Shown here: piece after piece, positions 8,840 through 16,691 of the stretch | Layout of the letters: each line of letters begins with the position of its first letter | Numbering within the stretch: position 1 is the stretch's first letter | Source: Candidatus Omnitrophota bacterium | GTDB lineage: Bacteria > Omnitrophota > Gorgyraeia > JAFGHF01 | Reading direction: 5' to 3' | Assembly: GCA_016939375.1 (NCBI GenBank) | Contig: JAFGHF010000044.1 | Span: 1-35,017 of the forward strand | DNA length: 35,017 nt | Position numbers and translations under genes: made by a program | The notes under the pieces: generated by a model | The model's input: only the letters and a program-made list of their open reading frames with translations | The model's database searches: none | What the model was told of the DNA's origin: nothing

Positions 8840-10330
8840 TTAAGACAGCCCCCGCTCGGCCAACTGTACAGCTTTTAACATTGCCTGAGCTTTGTTTTTG
8901 GTCTCCTGATACTCTCTCTGCGGGATTGAATCCGCCACAATGCCTGCTCCCGCTTGGATATAGGCGGCATTATTCCTAATAACGATAGTACGGATAGTGA
9001 TACAGGAATCCAGATTTCCGGAAAAACTAAAATAACCTACCAAGCCGGCGTATGGGCCGCGACGCACGTTCTCCAGCTCATCAATGATCTGCATGGCCCT
9101 GATTTTCGGTGCCCCGGAGACAGTCCCGGCCGGAAAACAGGCCCTGATCAATTCATAAATATCTTTGTCCTTGCGCAGTTTGCCCACCACTTCGCTGACA
9201 ATATGCATGACATGGGAATATTTTTCGATGACCATGAGGTCTTTGATCTTGACGCTTCCGTACTTGCATACCCTGCCGATATCGTTACGGCCTAAGTCCA
9301 CTAACATCGTATGCTCTGCCCTCTCTTTGGGATCGGCCAGGAGCTGGGTGATAAGCTTTTCATCTTCTTTATCGTCTTTGCCTCTGGGCCGGGTACCGGC
9401 AATAGGTCTTACGGCCACATTTCTTTCCTCGCAACGCACAAAAAGCTCCGGCGAAGAACCAACCAGCTTAAAATTATTGAACTTCAGATAAAACATATAG
9501 GGAGAAGGATTTATTGAACGCAAAGCCCGATAGATATCAAATGCAGAGCAGTTAAACTTGGCGCAAAAACGCTGCGAGAGAACAGTCTGGATGATATCGC
9601 CGGCCTTGATATACTCTTTTGCTTTTTTGACGATCTGAGCAAACTTACCTTTAGTAAGATTGGAGGCGATCTTTATCTCGCCCTTATGCGGTCTGCGAGC
9701 ATAAGAAGTTTTAGGCAAGGGCCTTTTCAAAGTAGCGGCGATCTTCTCGATCTTTTTTATAGCCTCATCATATGCGCGGGCGACCTGTGTCTTTGACTTG
9801 TTGTTTTTAAGATGCACGTTATTGATGATCTTGATCACATGGTTAAAATGGTCAAAGATCAATATAGTATCGGTCAAAAGAAGCAAAGAATCCGGAAAAT
9901 GTAAGTCATCGACATTAACATCATCTATCTTCTCAAAAAACCTGACCATATCATAACCGATAAAACCGACCAACCCTCCGCAGAAACGAGGCAGGCCCTC
10001 GACCGGCACGAACCTATACTGGCGCATTATCTTTTTTACTTCATTCAAAGGATCGGCGGAAGTGAATTTTTTTGTCTTGGCGCCCTGGATTATCTCAACC
10101 TGGTTACCCTTATTGCTAAAGATCAAGGAAGGCTTAGACCCTAAAAAAGAATAGCGGGCAACGTTCTCCGCGCCTTCGACCGACTCCAAAAGATAGGAAT
10201 AATAACCGCGGTCGATCTTTAAAAAAGCTGAGACCGGCGTCTCAAGATCCGCTAACAGCTCTTTATAGACCGGGATAAGGTTTCCCTGGCGGGCCTTCTT
10301 GATAAATTCCTTTTTTGACGGATAATACAT
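8840..10330 (-). CDS. trpE: Anthranilate synthase chorismate-binding subunit
   Basis: A 496-residue enzyme making anthranilate from chorismate with TrpG-delivered ammonia. The N-terminal feedback-inhibition motif LLES is at residues 47-50, so inhibition by tryptophan is expected. The catalytic half shows [26 protein letters not shown], and [15 protein letters not shown] with the Mg and chorismate residues. The ATG follows the hisI stop by 11 nt with a GAGG ribosome site. No leader peptide, T-box or hairpin attenuator fits in that gap, so local attenuation at trpE is not visible. Control may be upstream, or by feedback on the enzyme. Confidence 0.97.
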   Translation of the reverse strand: MYYPSKKEFIKKARQGNLIPVYKELLADLETPVSAFLKIDRGYYSYLLESVEGAENVARYSFLGSKPSLIFSNKGNQVEIIQGAKTKKFTSADPLNEVKKIMRQYRFVPVEGLPRFCGGLVGFIGYDMVRFFEKIDDVNVDDLHFPDSLLLLTDTILIFDHFNHVIKIINNVHLKNNKSKTQVARAYDEAIKKIEKIAATLKRPLPKTSYARRPHKGEIKIASNLTKGKFAQIVKKAKEYIKAGDIIQTVLSQRFCAKFNCSAFDIYRALRSINPSPYMFYLKFNNFKLVGSSPELFVRCEERNVAVRPIAGTRPRGKDDKEDEKLITQLLADPKERAEHTMLVDLGRNDIGRVCKYGSVKIKDLMVIEKYSHVMHIVSEVVGKLRKDKDIYELIRACFPAGTVSGAPKIRAMQIIDELENVRRGPYAGLVGYFSFSGNLDSCITIRTIVIRNNAAYIQAGAGIVADSIPQREYQETKNKAQAMLKAVQLAERGLS

Positions 10331-10341
10331 AGATACCTCGG

Positions 10342-10731
10342 TTATTTTCGATAGACTTTTTTCGGGTCGAAGACCTTCTTGCCTATTTCTTTTACTTTTT
10401 TTGTATTAGGGTCGACCTTTTTGTAAAAACAGGAATAATATCCTGTATGACAGGCGGCGCCTTTTTGGCTGACTTTGAGCAATATGGTATCGTTATCGCA
10501 ATCTAAAAACACGCCGCGCACTGTCTGCACATGGCCTGAACTCTCGCCTTTTATCCATAGTTGCTTGCGCGAGCGGCTCCAGAAGCATGCCTTTTTCGTC
10601 TCCAGCGTCTTCCTAAGCGCCAGCTTGTTCATATAGGCGACCATAAGCACCTGATTTGTCTTGGCATCTTGGACGATCGCCGGCACCAAGCCGTTTTTAT
10701 CAAACTTGATTTTTTTGATCAGTTTCATCAT
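10342..10731 (-). CDS. hisI: Phosphoribosyl-AMP cyclohydrolase
   Basis: A 129-residue zinc enzyme that opens the adenine ring of PR-AMP in histidine synthesis. Metal-binding residues are visible as DCDND (77-81) and Cys94/Cys101 in [28 protein letters not shown] is the substrate-binding core. It is the stand-alone form, since no HisE pyrophosphohydrolase domain follows and hisE is not nearby. It starts 5 nt after the hisA stop and is followed directly by trpE, so the his and trp genes form one strand-continuous block. Confidence 0.96.
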   Translation of the reverse strand: MMKLIKKIKFDKNGLVPAIVQDAKTNQVLMVAYMNKLALRKTLETKKACFWSRSRKQLWIKGESSGHVQTVRGVFLDCDNDTILLKVSQKGAACHTGYYSCFYKKVDPNTKKVKEIGKKVFDPKKVYRK

Positions 10732-10736
10732 GTTGC

Positions 10737-11462
10737 TTAATCCTCCGCAGCCGCTTTTGCTAGGGTTAGATCGATTTTCTTCTCATATAGGGCCTTACCG
10801 ATAATCACACCTGCCAGGCCATCTTTCTCCAGGGCCCTTAGGTCTTTTACATCGTCGACCGAAGAGACCCCTCCGGAATAGATCAAGGAAGTATTGGTCT
10901 CTTTTAAGACCCTGCTTACCCCTTTGATGTTCAATCCTGATAACATGCCGTCGCGAGCGATATCAGTATAGATGAAAGAGCGGATGCCTGTATCCTGCAT
11001 CCTTTTTATCAGGTCTACATCTTCTATATCTGTCGTCTCGACCCAACCTCGCGTGGCTACCTTTCCTTCCTTGGCATCGATGCTGATGATGATCTTCTCG
11101 CCAAAATCAGAGACTATTCCCTTGATGAAATCCAGGTCTTCGCAGGCCTTGGTCCCCAAGATGACCCAACTTGCGCCCAAGTCCAGAATACGCCTGATAT
11201 CTTCTTTATTTCTTAAGCCCCCGCCTACCTCGACAGGCATATCTATACTCTCTATGATGTGGCCCAGGGCCTCTGTATTCATCGGCGCGCCGCTTCTTGC
11301 CCCGTCTAGATCGACGATGTGCAAGCGGCCCGCCCCCTTGGCCTGCCATTCCTTGGCGATCTCGGCAGGGTCTTTTGAATAGACTGCCACCTGGTCGTAG
11401 TCGCCTTGGATTAAACGGACTACTTTTCCCTTTATTAAATCGATTGCCGGAATTACTAACAT
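10737..11462 (-). CDS. hisA: ProFAR isomerase (HisA)
   Basis: A 241-residue TIM barrel for the fourth histidine step, an Amadori rearrangement of ProFAR. The catalytic acids are Asp8 ([15 protein letters not shown]) and the Asp of [21 protein letters not shown] and [10 protein letters not shown] are the two phosphate-binding loops. The [16 protein letters not shown] start separates it from HisF, whose catalytic region reads CLDV. The ATG directly abuts the hisB TAG. HisF and HisH, usual neighbours of hisA, are not in the window. Confidence 0.95.
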   Translation of the reverse strand: MLVIPAIDLIKGKVVRLIQGDYDQVAVYSKDPAEIAKEWQAKGAGRLHIVDLDGARSGAPMNTEALGHIIESIDMPVEVGGGLRNKEDIRRILDLGASWVILGTKACEDLDFIKGIVSDFGEKIIISIDAKEGKVATRGWVETTDIEDVDLIKRMQDTGIRSFIYTDIARDGMLSGLNIKGVSRVLKETNTSLIYSGGVSSVDDVKDLRALEKDGLAGVIIGKALYEKKIDLTLAKAAAED

Positions 11463-12062
11463 CTACAACCTGCCTTTCGTTGAAGGGACCCCTTTGATAC
11501 GGGGATCGAGTTGCGTGGCTTCATCCAAAGACCTGGCAAAGGCCTTGAAAATCGCTTCTAATAAATGGTGCATATCCGGACCCGAAGCCAAAACGGAAAT
11601 ATTTACGGTTATGGGGAAATTGTTTATCATAGCCTGTAAAAATTGTCGTGCGTACTCCAGGTTATATCCTTCTACGGATTCGGGCGACCTCACCTGCCAA
11701 TCTGAATTAAGAAAAGGCCTGCCGCTTATATCAATCACTACTCTGGCCAGGGCCTCATCCATAGGCACGGTCTTATCTCCAAAACGACGGATGCCTTTCT
11801 TTGTGCCTAATGCCTTATTAAAACCCTGGCCTAAGCAGATGCCAATATCCTCGTTGGTGTGGTGTATATCCACCTGCAGATCGCCTTTGGCCTTGATCTC
11901 CAGATCAAAAAGCCCATGTTTGGCGAATAATTCCAGCATGTGGTCCAAAAAGGCGATTCCCGTCTTTATCTTGGATTTACCTTTACCATCGATATTCAAC
12001 TTGACCAGTATATCTGTCTCCCTGGTCTTCCTCTTTACCTGCGTCTTCCTCATCTTGGCCAT
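11463..12062 (-). CDS. hisB: Imidazoleglycerol-phosphate dehydratase
   Basis: A 199-residue monofunctional dehydratase. Two manganese-binding HHxxED-type sites are expected, and the first is HHTNED at 67-72. FLDHMLELFAKHGLFDL, MDEALARVVIDISGRP, and the C-terminal LLEAIFKAFARSLDEA are family hallmarks. The terminal PSTKGRL is typical of complete proteins. The phosphatase domain found in enterobacteria is absent. The ribosome site GGGAG lies 7 nt before ATG. The 173-nt gap upstream holds a large imperfect palindrome and a smaller 7-bp stem (12077-12083 with 12094-12100) just before the ribosome site. Confidence 0.96.
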   Translation of the reverse strand: MAKMRKTQVKRKTRETDILVKLNIDGKGKSKIKTGIAFLDHMLELFAKHGLFDLEIKAKGDLQVDIHHTNEDIGICLGQGFNKALGTKKGIRRFGDKTVPMDEALARVVIDISGRPFLNSDWQVRSPESVEGYNLEYARQFLQAMINNFPITVNISVLASGPDMHHLLEAIFKAFARSLDEATQLDPRIKGVPSTKGRL

Positions 12063-12076
12063 ATTTTTACTCCCTT

Positions 12077-12100
12077 AATCAATAAATCTGTAAATTGATT
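12077..12100 (-). promoter_or_regulatory. Small stem-loop just upstream of the hisB ribosome site
   Basis: AATCAAT (12077-12083) and ATTGATT (12094-12100) are perfect 7-nt complements around a 10-nt loop. The GGGAG ribosome site of hisB follows immediately on the minus strand. The pairing is all A/T except one pair, so the stem is weak. A role in hisB translation is only a possibility. Confidence 0.35.
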
Positions 12101-12102
12101 CT

Positions 12103-12236
12103 GGCACGAGGGATGGCATCGTTTTGAGGGCTCCCACTGCGCGCAGCGAGAGAAAACACAGACAATGTAAGTTTCTTCTGCTGTAATCGAGCGAGCACAG
12201 TGGGAAACAAAACGATGACAGGACCCCGAGCCTGCC
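12103..12236. repeat. Large imperfect palindrome between hisD and hisB
   Basis: Two perfect arm pairs are nested: CATCGTTTTG (12117-12126) with CAAAACGATG (12208-12217), and CCCACTG (12133-12139) with CAGTGGG (12198-12204). Outside them, GGCACGAGGG-like and CCCCGAGCCTGCC sequences pair roughly. The outer right arm begins at the hisD stop codon. No open reading frame of note lies inside. It may be a structured RNA in the his-trp message or a copy of a dispersed palindromic repeat. It is not a simple terminator, as no U-run follows on the transcribed strand. Confidence 0.6.
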
Positions 12237-13456
12237 TATTCAAAACGTACCTTTACAGATTTTATATGACTTTGCAATCCTTCTAATTCAGCTATTTTTT
12301 CAATCGGCTGCCTGACCTTCTCCAGCGCCTTCTTAGTGTATGAGATCACATGCGATCTTTTCACAAAGTCGTTTATAGAAAGCCCGGATGAAAACCTGGC
12401 CGTGCCTGCCGTAGGCAGTACATGGCTGGGTCCGGCAGCATAATCTCCCAGCACAACCGGAGAATAGGGCCCTAAGAATATTGCGCCGGCATTCTTTATC
12501 TTCTTTAAGATCTTGCGCGGGTTCTTTACCATTATCTCCAAGTGCTCGGGAGCGATACGATTAGTCACATCTACCGCTTCCTGCAAGTTCTTGACCATCA
12601 CAATATAGCCTTTATTGACACGCTTCTTGATCGCCCGGGCCAACTTCTTGGAAGGAGTAATTAAAATAGAAAGGCCGCCTAAATGTTCAAGCTGGGCTTC
12701 CAGATCAGCGGCTATGAAATCGACATGGCCCAGGTCATTGGCCAAAATAACTATTTCGCTGGGACCGGCCAACATGTCCAGGTCCACATAACCGTATACC
12801 TGCCTTTTTGCCTCACTGACATATATATTACCCGGCCCTACTATCTTGTCCACCCGGGGTACAGTCCTAGTGCCAAAGGCCATAGCAGCGATCGCCTGAG
12901 CCCCGCCTATCTTATATATCTCATCTACATCGAGGAGATTGGCTACAGCTAAAATATAAGGGTCTATCGAGCCGTATTTGTTCGGGGGAGCGGTTAAGAT
13001 TATCTTTCCTACTCCCGCAATCTTAGCCGGGATCACGGTCATATATACGGTGGAGACCAAGGGCGCTGTCCCGGCGGGAATATATATACCCACAGTCTGT
13101 AAAGGTATGACCTTCTCCCCTAAGCTGATTTCTTCCTCTCCTTTGATCTTCCAAGACCGCTTTACCTGTTTCATATAGAATTGTTTCACATTATTTATGA
13201 TCACCTTAAGCGTAGAGACGAATTCTGGATTGATATCCTGAAAGGCGCCCGAGATCTCGGCCTCGCTGACTTTCATCTGTCTTGCAGTCAGCTTTACATT
13301 GTCGAACTTCCTGGTGTATCTTAAAACCGCCTCATCGCCTAAAGTACGCACATCCTCGATGATCCTGGATACCTTCTCTTTTGCTCTCTTTCTAGAACCA
13401 AGATCACGTTCTATGATCTTCTGCATCGAACTACCGGTTGCCTTGATGACTTTCAT
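12236..13456 (-). CDS. hisD: Histidinol dehydrogenase
   Basis: A 406-residue zinc enzyme that oxidises histidinol to histidine in two NAD-dependent steps. Visible family parts are GPGNIYVSEAKR, AGPSEIVILAND, the zinc/catalytic stretch AQLEH, the catalytic IAPEHLE pair, GDYAAGPSHVLPTAGTARFSSGL, and the C-terminal LEGLQSH ligand. I choose the ATG at 13456 because GGGAGG lies 9 nt before it. An in-frame ATG 12 codons upstream (13492) has no ribosome site. That upstream stretch carries the right arm of a 12-bp inverted repeat beside the start codon. It is the first his gene after alaS. Confidence 0.95.
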   Translation of the reverse strand: MKVIKATGSSMQKIIERDLGSRKRAKEKVSRIIEDVRTLGDEAVLRYTRKFDNVKLTARQMKVSEAEISGAFQDINPEFVSTLKVIINNVKQFYMKQVKRSWKIKGEEEISLGEKVIPLQTVGIYIPAGTAPLVSTVYMTVIPAKIAGVGKIILTAPPNKYGSIDPYILAVANLLDVDEIYKIGGAQAIAAMAFGTRTVPRVDKIVGPGNIYVSEAKRQVYGYVDLDMLAGPSEIVILANDLGHVDFIAADLEAQLEHLGGLSILITPSKKLARAIKKRVNKGYIVMVKNLQEAVDVTNRIAPEHLEIMVKNPRKILKKIKNAGAIFLGPYSPVVLGDYAAGPSHVLPTAGTARFSSGLSINDFVKRSHVISYTKKALEKVRQPIEKIAELEGLQSHIKSVKVRFE

Positions 13457-13565
13457 CCCGTTAGACCTCCCATATTTTTCAGCAAAACGCAATTGTTATC
13501 AATAATAGGTCTTAATAAAAACTCTCGTTTATAACTTATTTCTGTAAAAGGTCTAACGGGATTCA
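13454..13565 (-). promoter_or_regulatory. Stop-to-start inverted repeat between alaS and hisD
   Basis: On the transcribed strand, CCCGTTAGACCT starts 2 nt after the alaS TGA, and its exact complement AGGTCTAACGGG ends directly before the hisD ATG (arms 13549-13560 and 13457-13468, 80 nt apart). The right arm includes the last three bases of the GGGAGG ribosome site. A second AGACCT in the loop (13507-13512) could pair with part of the right arm instead. A terminating alaS ribosome would cover the left arm, so this could couple hisD translation to alaS. Confidence 0.55.
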
Positions 13566-16211
13566 TTTTTTATTTAACTCCTTTTTAACGATATCCTGGG
13601 CAAGCCCTAAGGCCTTATTTAACCCTCGAGGGTTACGCCCTCCGGCCTGGGCGAAGTCTGCCCGCCCTCCGCCCGAACCATCTACTTCCTTGGCGATAGT
13701 ACGGATTATGCGAGCTGCATCCAGCCCTTTGGCACAAAGTTCTTTAGTAACGGCACAGATTATTTGCACTTTATCTTCCCAGACTGAACCTAAGATGACT
13801 ACCGAAGGCCTTACTTTCTCTCTCAGCAGATCACTCATCGACCTCAAAAGTCTCATATCCGCGCTTCCGACTTGCAGAGTAACGACCGTGGCGTCCATAA
13901 TCTGCAGGGCGTCTTTTACTATTTGTTCAATCCTCTTTTTAAAGTTCTCCAGCCTGGACTTATCCAATCTTCTGTTTAGCTCCTTTACGCTACGTAAGAG
14001 TTCTTCGATGCGCTGGGGTAATTTATCCGGTGCGGCCTGAAAATTACGTGTATATTGTTCAAGCTCTTCTTCTTGCTTTTTAAGAAGTCCCAATGCCGCT
14101 TTAGCGGTAACGGCCTCTATCCTCCTTATGCCCGAAGCAACAGAAGACTCATGCACTATCTTGAACAATTTGATCTCGCCAGTGGAACTTACATGCGTGC
14201 CGCCGCAAAGCTCCATAGATACTTCTCCGATAGCGACGACCCTCACATTTTCCTGGTACTTCTCGCCAAAAAACGCCAAGGCCCCTTTTTCCTGGGCCTG
14301 CTCAAAAGGCATATGCTCGACATCCAACTCTGTGTTTTTTCTGATCTCGTCATTGACCAGTTGTTCGACACGTTGTAGCTCCCGTTCGGTCAAAGCCTGG
14401 AAATGGGTAAAATCAAAACGCAATCTGTCCGGTCCGACCCAGGAACCCGACTGGCGCACATGCTCTCCGAGCACCTTTCGTAAAGCCCACTGCAAGAGGT
14501 GAGTAGCGGTATGATTACGGGCGATATCTTTTCGCCTTTCCAATTCGATAGATGGTTCGACGATATCACCGACCTTGATCTTGCCCTTCAATACTTCTCC
14601 TATATGAATAAACGTGTGCTCCAGCTTTCTGGTATCCAAGATTGCGACTTCCACTTCTTTGTTCTTTATTATACCCGTATCTCCAACTTGCCCTCCTGAT
14701 TCGCCATAAAAAGGTGTGGTCTCTAATACGGTCTTTACCTTATCTCCCTCTTTAGCCTCTTCTACTGCCTGGTCATCCTGGTCAAATATAGCCAGGACCT
14801 TAGTAGTGGCAAAATAGACTTTGTCTCCTACGAATTTAGTGGGCTTAAGCTTATATTTACTTACCAAAGTATCGACAAAAACGCTCTCTTCCATACTGCT
14901 GGTCTTGCGGCTGCTTTTGCGCTGGGCCTCTAGTTCTAGATTAAAACCATCCTCATCCAATTCAAAGCCCCGGGAGATAACAAGTATCTCCAACATTTCA
15001 AACGGCAGGCCATATGTATCATACAACTTAAAGGCCTCCCTGCCGGGAAGCTTGTTTTTTCCCTCGGACTTGAGCTTAGCTATAATCTGGTCGGCATATT
15101 CGACTGCCCGCTCTAGTGTCTTGCGAAAGCGCCGTTCTTCTGCCAATACTACCTGGGCAATCTCCTCCCTTTTGGACTCTAGTTCGGGATAAGCCGCATT
15201 CATCATCCTGGTCACTCTCGGCACTACCTTATAAAGATACGGTTTCTCAATACCCAGGCTACGGCCATGCCAGACAGCCCGGCGGATAAGCTTACGGATG
15301 ACATACCCGCGTTCATCATTAGAGGGCAGTATACCATCGGCGATAGCGAAGGTGACCGCCCGGATATGATCGGCAATAGCATTGCGCGCGCTGATCTGCT
15401 TTGGCTGCAGATCCTCCCCGGATACAGGGCTTAAATCAATGATCTCGGCTGCGATAGGTTTAAAAACATCTATCTCAAAGTTATTGCTGGCGCCCTGCAT
15501 TACCGCAGCGATCCTCTCTAAGCCCATGCCCGTATCTATGTTCTTATTGGCCAAGGGAGCCAATTTATTTTCACCTTGGCGGTCAAACTGAGTAAATACC
15601 AGGTTCCATACTTCTACAAATCGGCCGCAATCACAGGAAGGATTGCAGTCCGAACGACCGCAGCCGACATCCTTACCCTGGTCAAAAAATATTTCCGAAC
15701 AAGGGCCACATGGTCCATTGGGACCCAACTGCGGTGCGTTCGAAGGCCAAAAGTTGTCTTTTGCCCCGAACTTACAGATCCTTGCCTCATCCAGGCCGAT
15801 CTTCTCCTTCCAAATATCGTAGGCCTGTTGGTCTTCAAGATATACGGAGACCCAGAGGTTATCTTTTTTTAACTTCAGCTCTTCAGTCACAAACTCCCAG
15901 GCAAAACTTATCGCTTCATTTTTGAAATAGTCGCCAAAAGAGAAATTGCCTAACATCTCAAAAAAGGTATGATGGTAGCTTGTCTTTCCCACTTTATCCA
16001 AGTCACCGGTGCGCAGGCACTTTTGACAGGTAGCCCTGCGGGTAAACTCAGCCGGCTTGCTGATAAACTCCTGCTTAAACTGATTCATGCCCGCACTGGT
16101 AAACAAAAGCGTGGGATCGTCCTTGGGCACCAGCGTATCACTGGGATATATCTTATGTCCCTTGGAAGCGAAAAAATCTAAAAATCTCTTTCTTATCTCA
16201 TCCGTATTCAA
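13563..16211 (-). CDS. alaS: Alanyl-tRNA synthetase
   Basis: An 882-residue class II synthetase of normal bacterial length. The N-terminal aminoacylation domain includes FTSAGMNQFK, the RATCQKCLRTGDLDKVG stretch and TSYHHTFFEMLGNFSFGDYFK. The editing domain has its zinc motif in HTATH (567-571) and CGGTH (669-673). The C-terminal oligomerisation/C-Ala domain ends with GSGGGRADFAQAGG. A Cys-rich loop at 184-195 (C184, C189, C193, C195) could bind a metal. Translation starts at TTG 16211, with AGAGG about 10 nt upstream overlapping the recX stop region. It belongs to the recA-degQ-recX-alaS series. Confidence 0.98.
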   Translation of the reverse strand: MNTDEIRKRFLDFFASKGHKIYPSDTLVPKDDPTLLFTSAGMNQFKQEFISKPAEFTRRATCQKCLRTGDLDKVGKTSYHHTFFEMLGNFSFGDYFKNEAISFAWEFVTEELKLKKDNLWVSVYLEDQQAYDIWKEKIGLDEARICKFGAKDNFWPSNAPQLGPNGPCGPCSEIFFDQGKDVGCGRSDCNPSCDCGRFVEVWNLVFTQFDRQGENKLAPLANKNIDTGMGLERIAAVMQGASNNFEIDVFKPIAAEIIDLSPVSGEDLQPKQISARNAIADHIRAVTFAIADGILPSNDERGYVIRKLIRRAVWHGRSLGIEKPYLYKVVPRVTRMMNAAYPELESKREEIAQVVLAEERRFRKTLERAVEYADQIIAKLKSEGKNKLPGREAFKLYDTYGLPFEMLEILVISRGFELDEDGFNLELEAQRKSSRKTSSMEESVFVDTLVSKYKLKPTKFVGDKVYFATTKVLAIFDQDDQAVEEAKEGDKVKTVLETTPFYGESGGQVGDTGIIKNKEVEVAILDTRKLEHTFIHIGEVLKGKIKVGDIVEPSIELERRKDIARNHTATHLLQWALRKVLGEHVRQSGSWVGPDRLRFDFTHFQALTERELQRVEQLVNDEIRKNTELDVEHMPFEQAQEKGALAFFGEKYQENVRVVAIGEVSMELCGGTHVSSTGEIKLFKIVHESSVASGIRRIEAVTAKAALGLLKKQEEELEQYTRNFQAAPDKLPQRIEELLRSVKELNRRLDKSRLENFKKRIEQIVKDALQIMDATVVTLQVGSADMRLLRSMSDLLREKVRPSVVILGSVWEDKVQIICAVTKELCAKGLDAARIIRTIAKEVDGSGGGRADFAQAGGRNPRGLNKALGLAQDIVKKELNKK

Positions 16212-16224
16212 TATATGCTTGCCT

Positions 16225-16683
16225 CTATTCGATTGCCTGCGAAATCACGTCTTGAGAGAAACCTCTGCGGCAAAGATAATCATAAAGCCTTCTTTTTGAC
16301 TTTTGCGGGTCCAAACCCCTATAGCGCCTGCTGCGTAAGGCGACTAATTTCTTGGCCGCCTCGTATTCATCGTAATCGCCGGCATATTCACTCAAAGACT
16401 CTTTTATTATCTCCCGGCTAATACCTTTTTGTCTTAACTGATAACGCAAAAGGGACATGCCTTGAGGCCTAGTGCGTATTCTATCCTGGATCCAAAAACG
16501 GGCAAATTCTCTATCGTCTAAGTAGTTAAGAGCGGTTAGATATTCAACGGTCTTGTTGATGACCAAATCGGAAAAACCTTTTTTCTTAAGCCTATCTTTT
16601 ATCTCTTTGACGCTTCTTTGCCTGTAAGCCAATAGTCTCAAGCTGGCCGCTTTGGCCTTATTAAAGTCTTTATCTGTAACCAT
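16225..16683 (-). CDS. recX: RecA regulator RecX
   Basis: A 152-residue, highly basic, helix-rich protein with the RecX repeat pattern: RLLAYRQRSVKEIKDRLKKKGF, YLDDREFARFWIQDR and RGFSQDVISQAI. RecX binds the groove of RecA filaments and limits their extension and activity. The length is at the short end of the family (three three-helix repeats). The gene lies downstream of recA as usual, but a HtrA/Deg protease gene separates them. It ends 13 nt before the alaS TTG start, so the two are probably coupled. Confidence 0.9.
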   Translation of the reverse strand: MVTDKDFNKAKAASLRLLAYRQRSVKEIKDRLKKKGFSDLVINKTVEYLTALNYLDDREFARFWIQDRIRTRPQGMSLLRYQLRQKGISREIIKESLSEYAGDYDEYEAAKKLVALRSRRYRGLDPQKSKRRLYDYLCRRGFSQDVISQAIE

Positions 16684-16691
16684 TACTGCGA

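Noticed and set aside
10331..10341. trp attenuator or T-box before trpE
   Set aside because: Only 11 nt separate hisI and trpE, with a ribosome site and no leader peptide or Trp codons. Nothing T-box-like was seen elsewhere upstream.
13457..13492. Longer hisD start at 13492 (12 extra codons)
   Set aside because: No ribosome site precedes it, while GGGAGG sits 9 nt before the ATG at 13456. The extra codons fall in the inverted-repeat arm.
13457..13560. The GTTAGAC/GTCTAAC arms as an integron attC site
   Set aside because: In attC the RYYYAAC box comes first and GTTRRRY last; here the order is reversed. No integrase or cassette-like genes are nearby.
15576..15872. 98-codon plus-strand frame and nearby minus-strand frames within alaS
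   Set aside because: All overlap the conserved alaS frame, show no protein-family features and lack ribosome sites.
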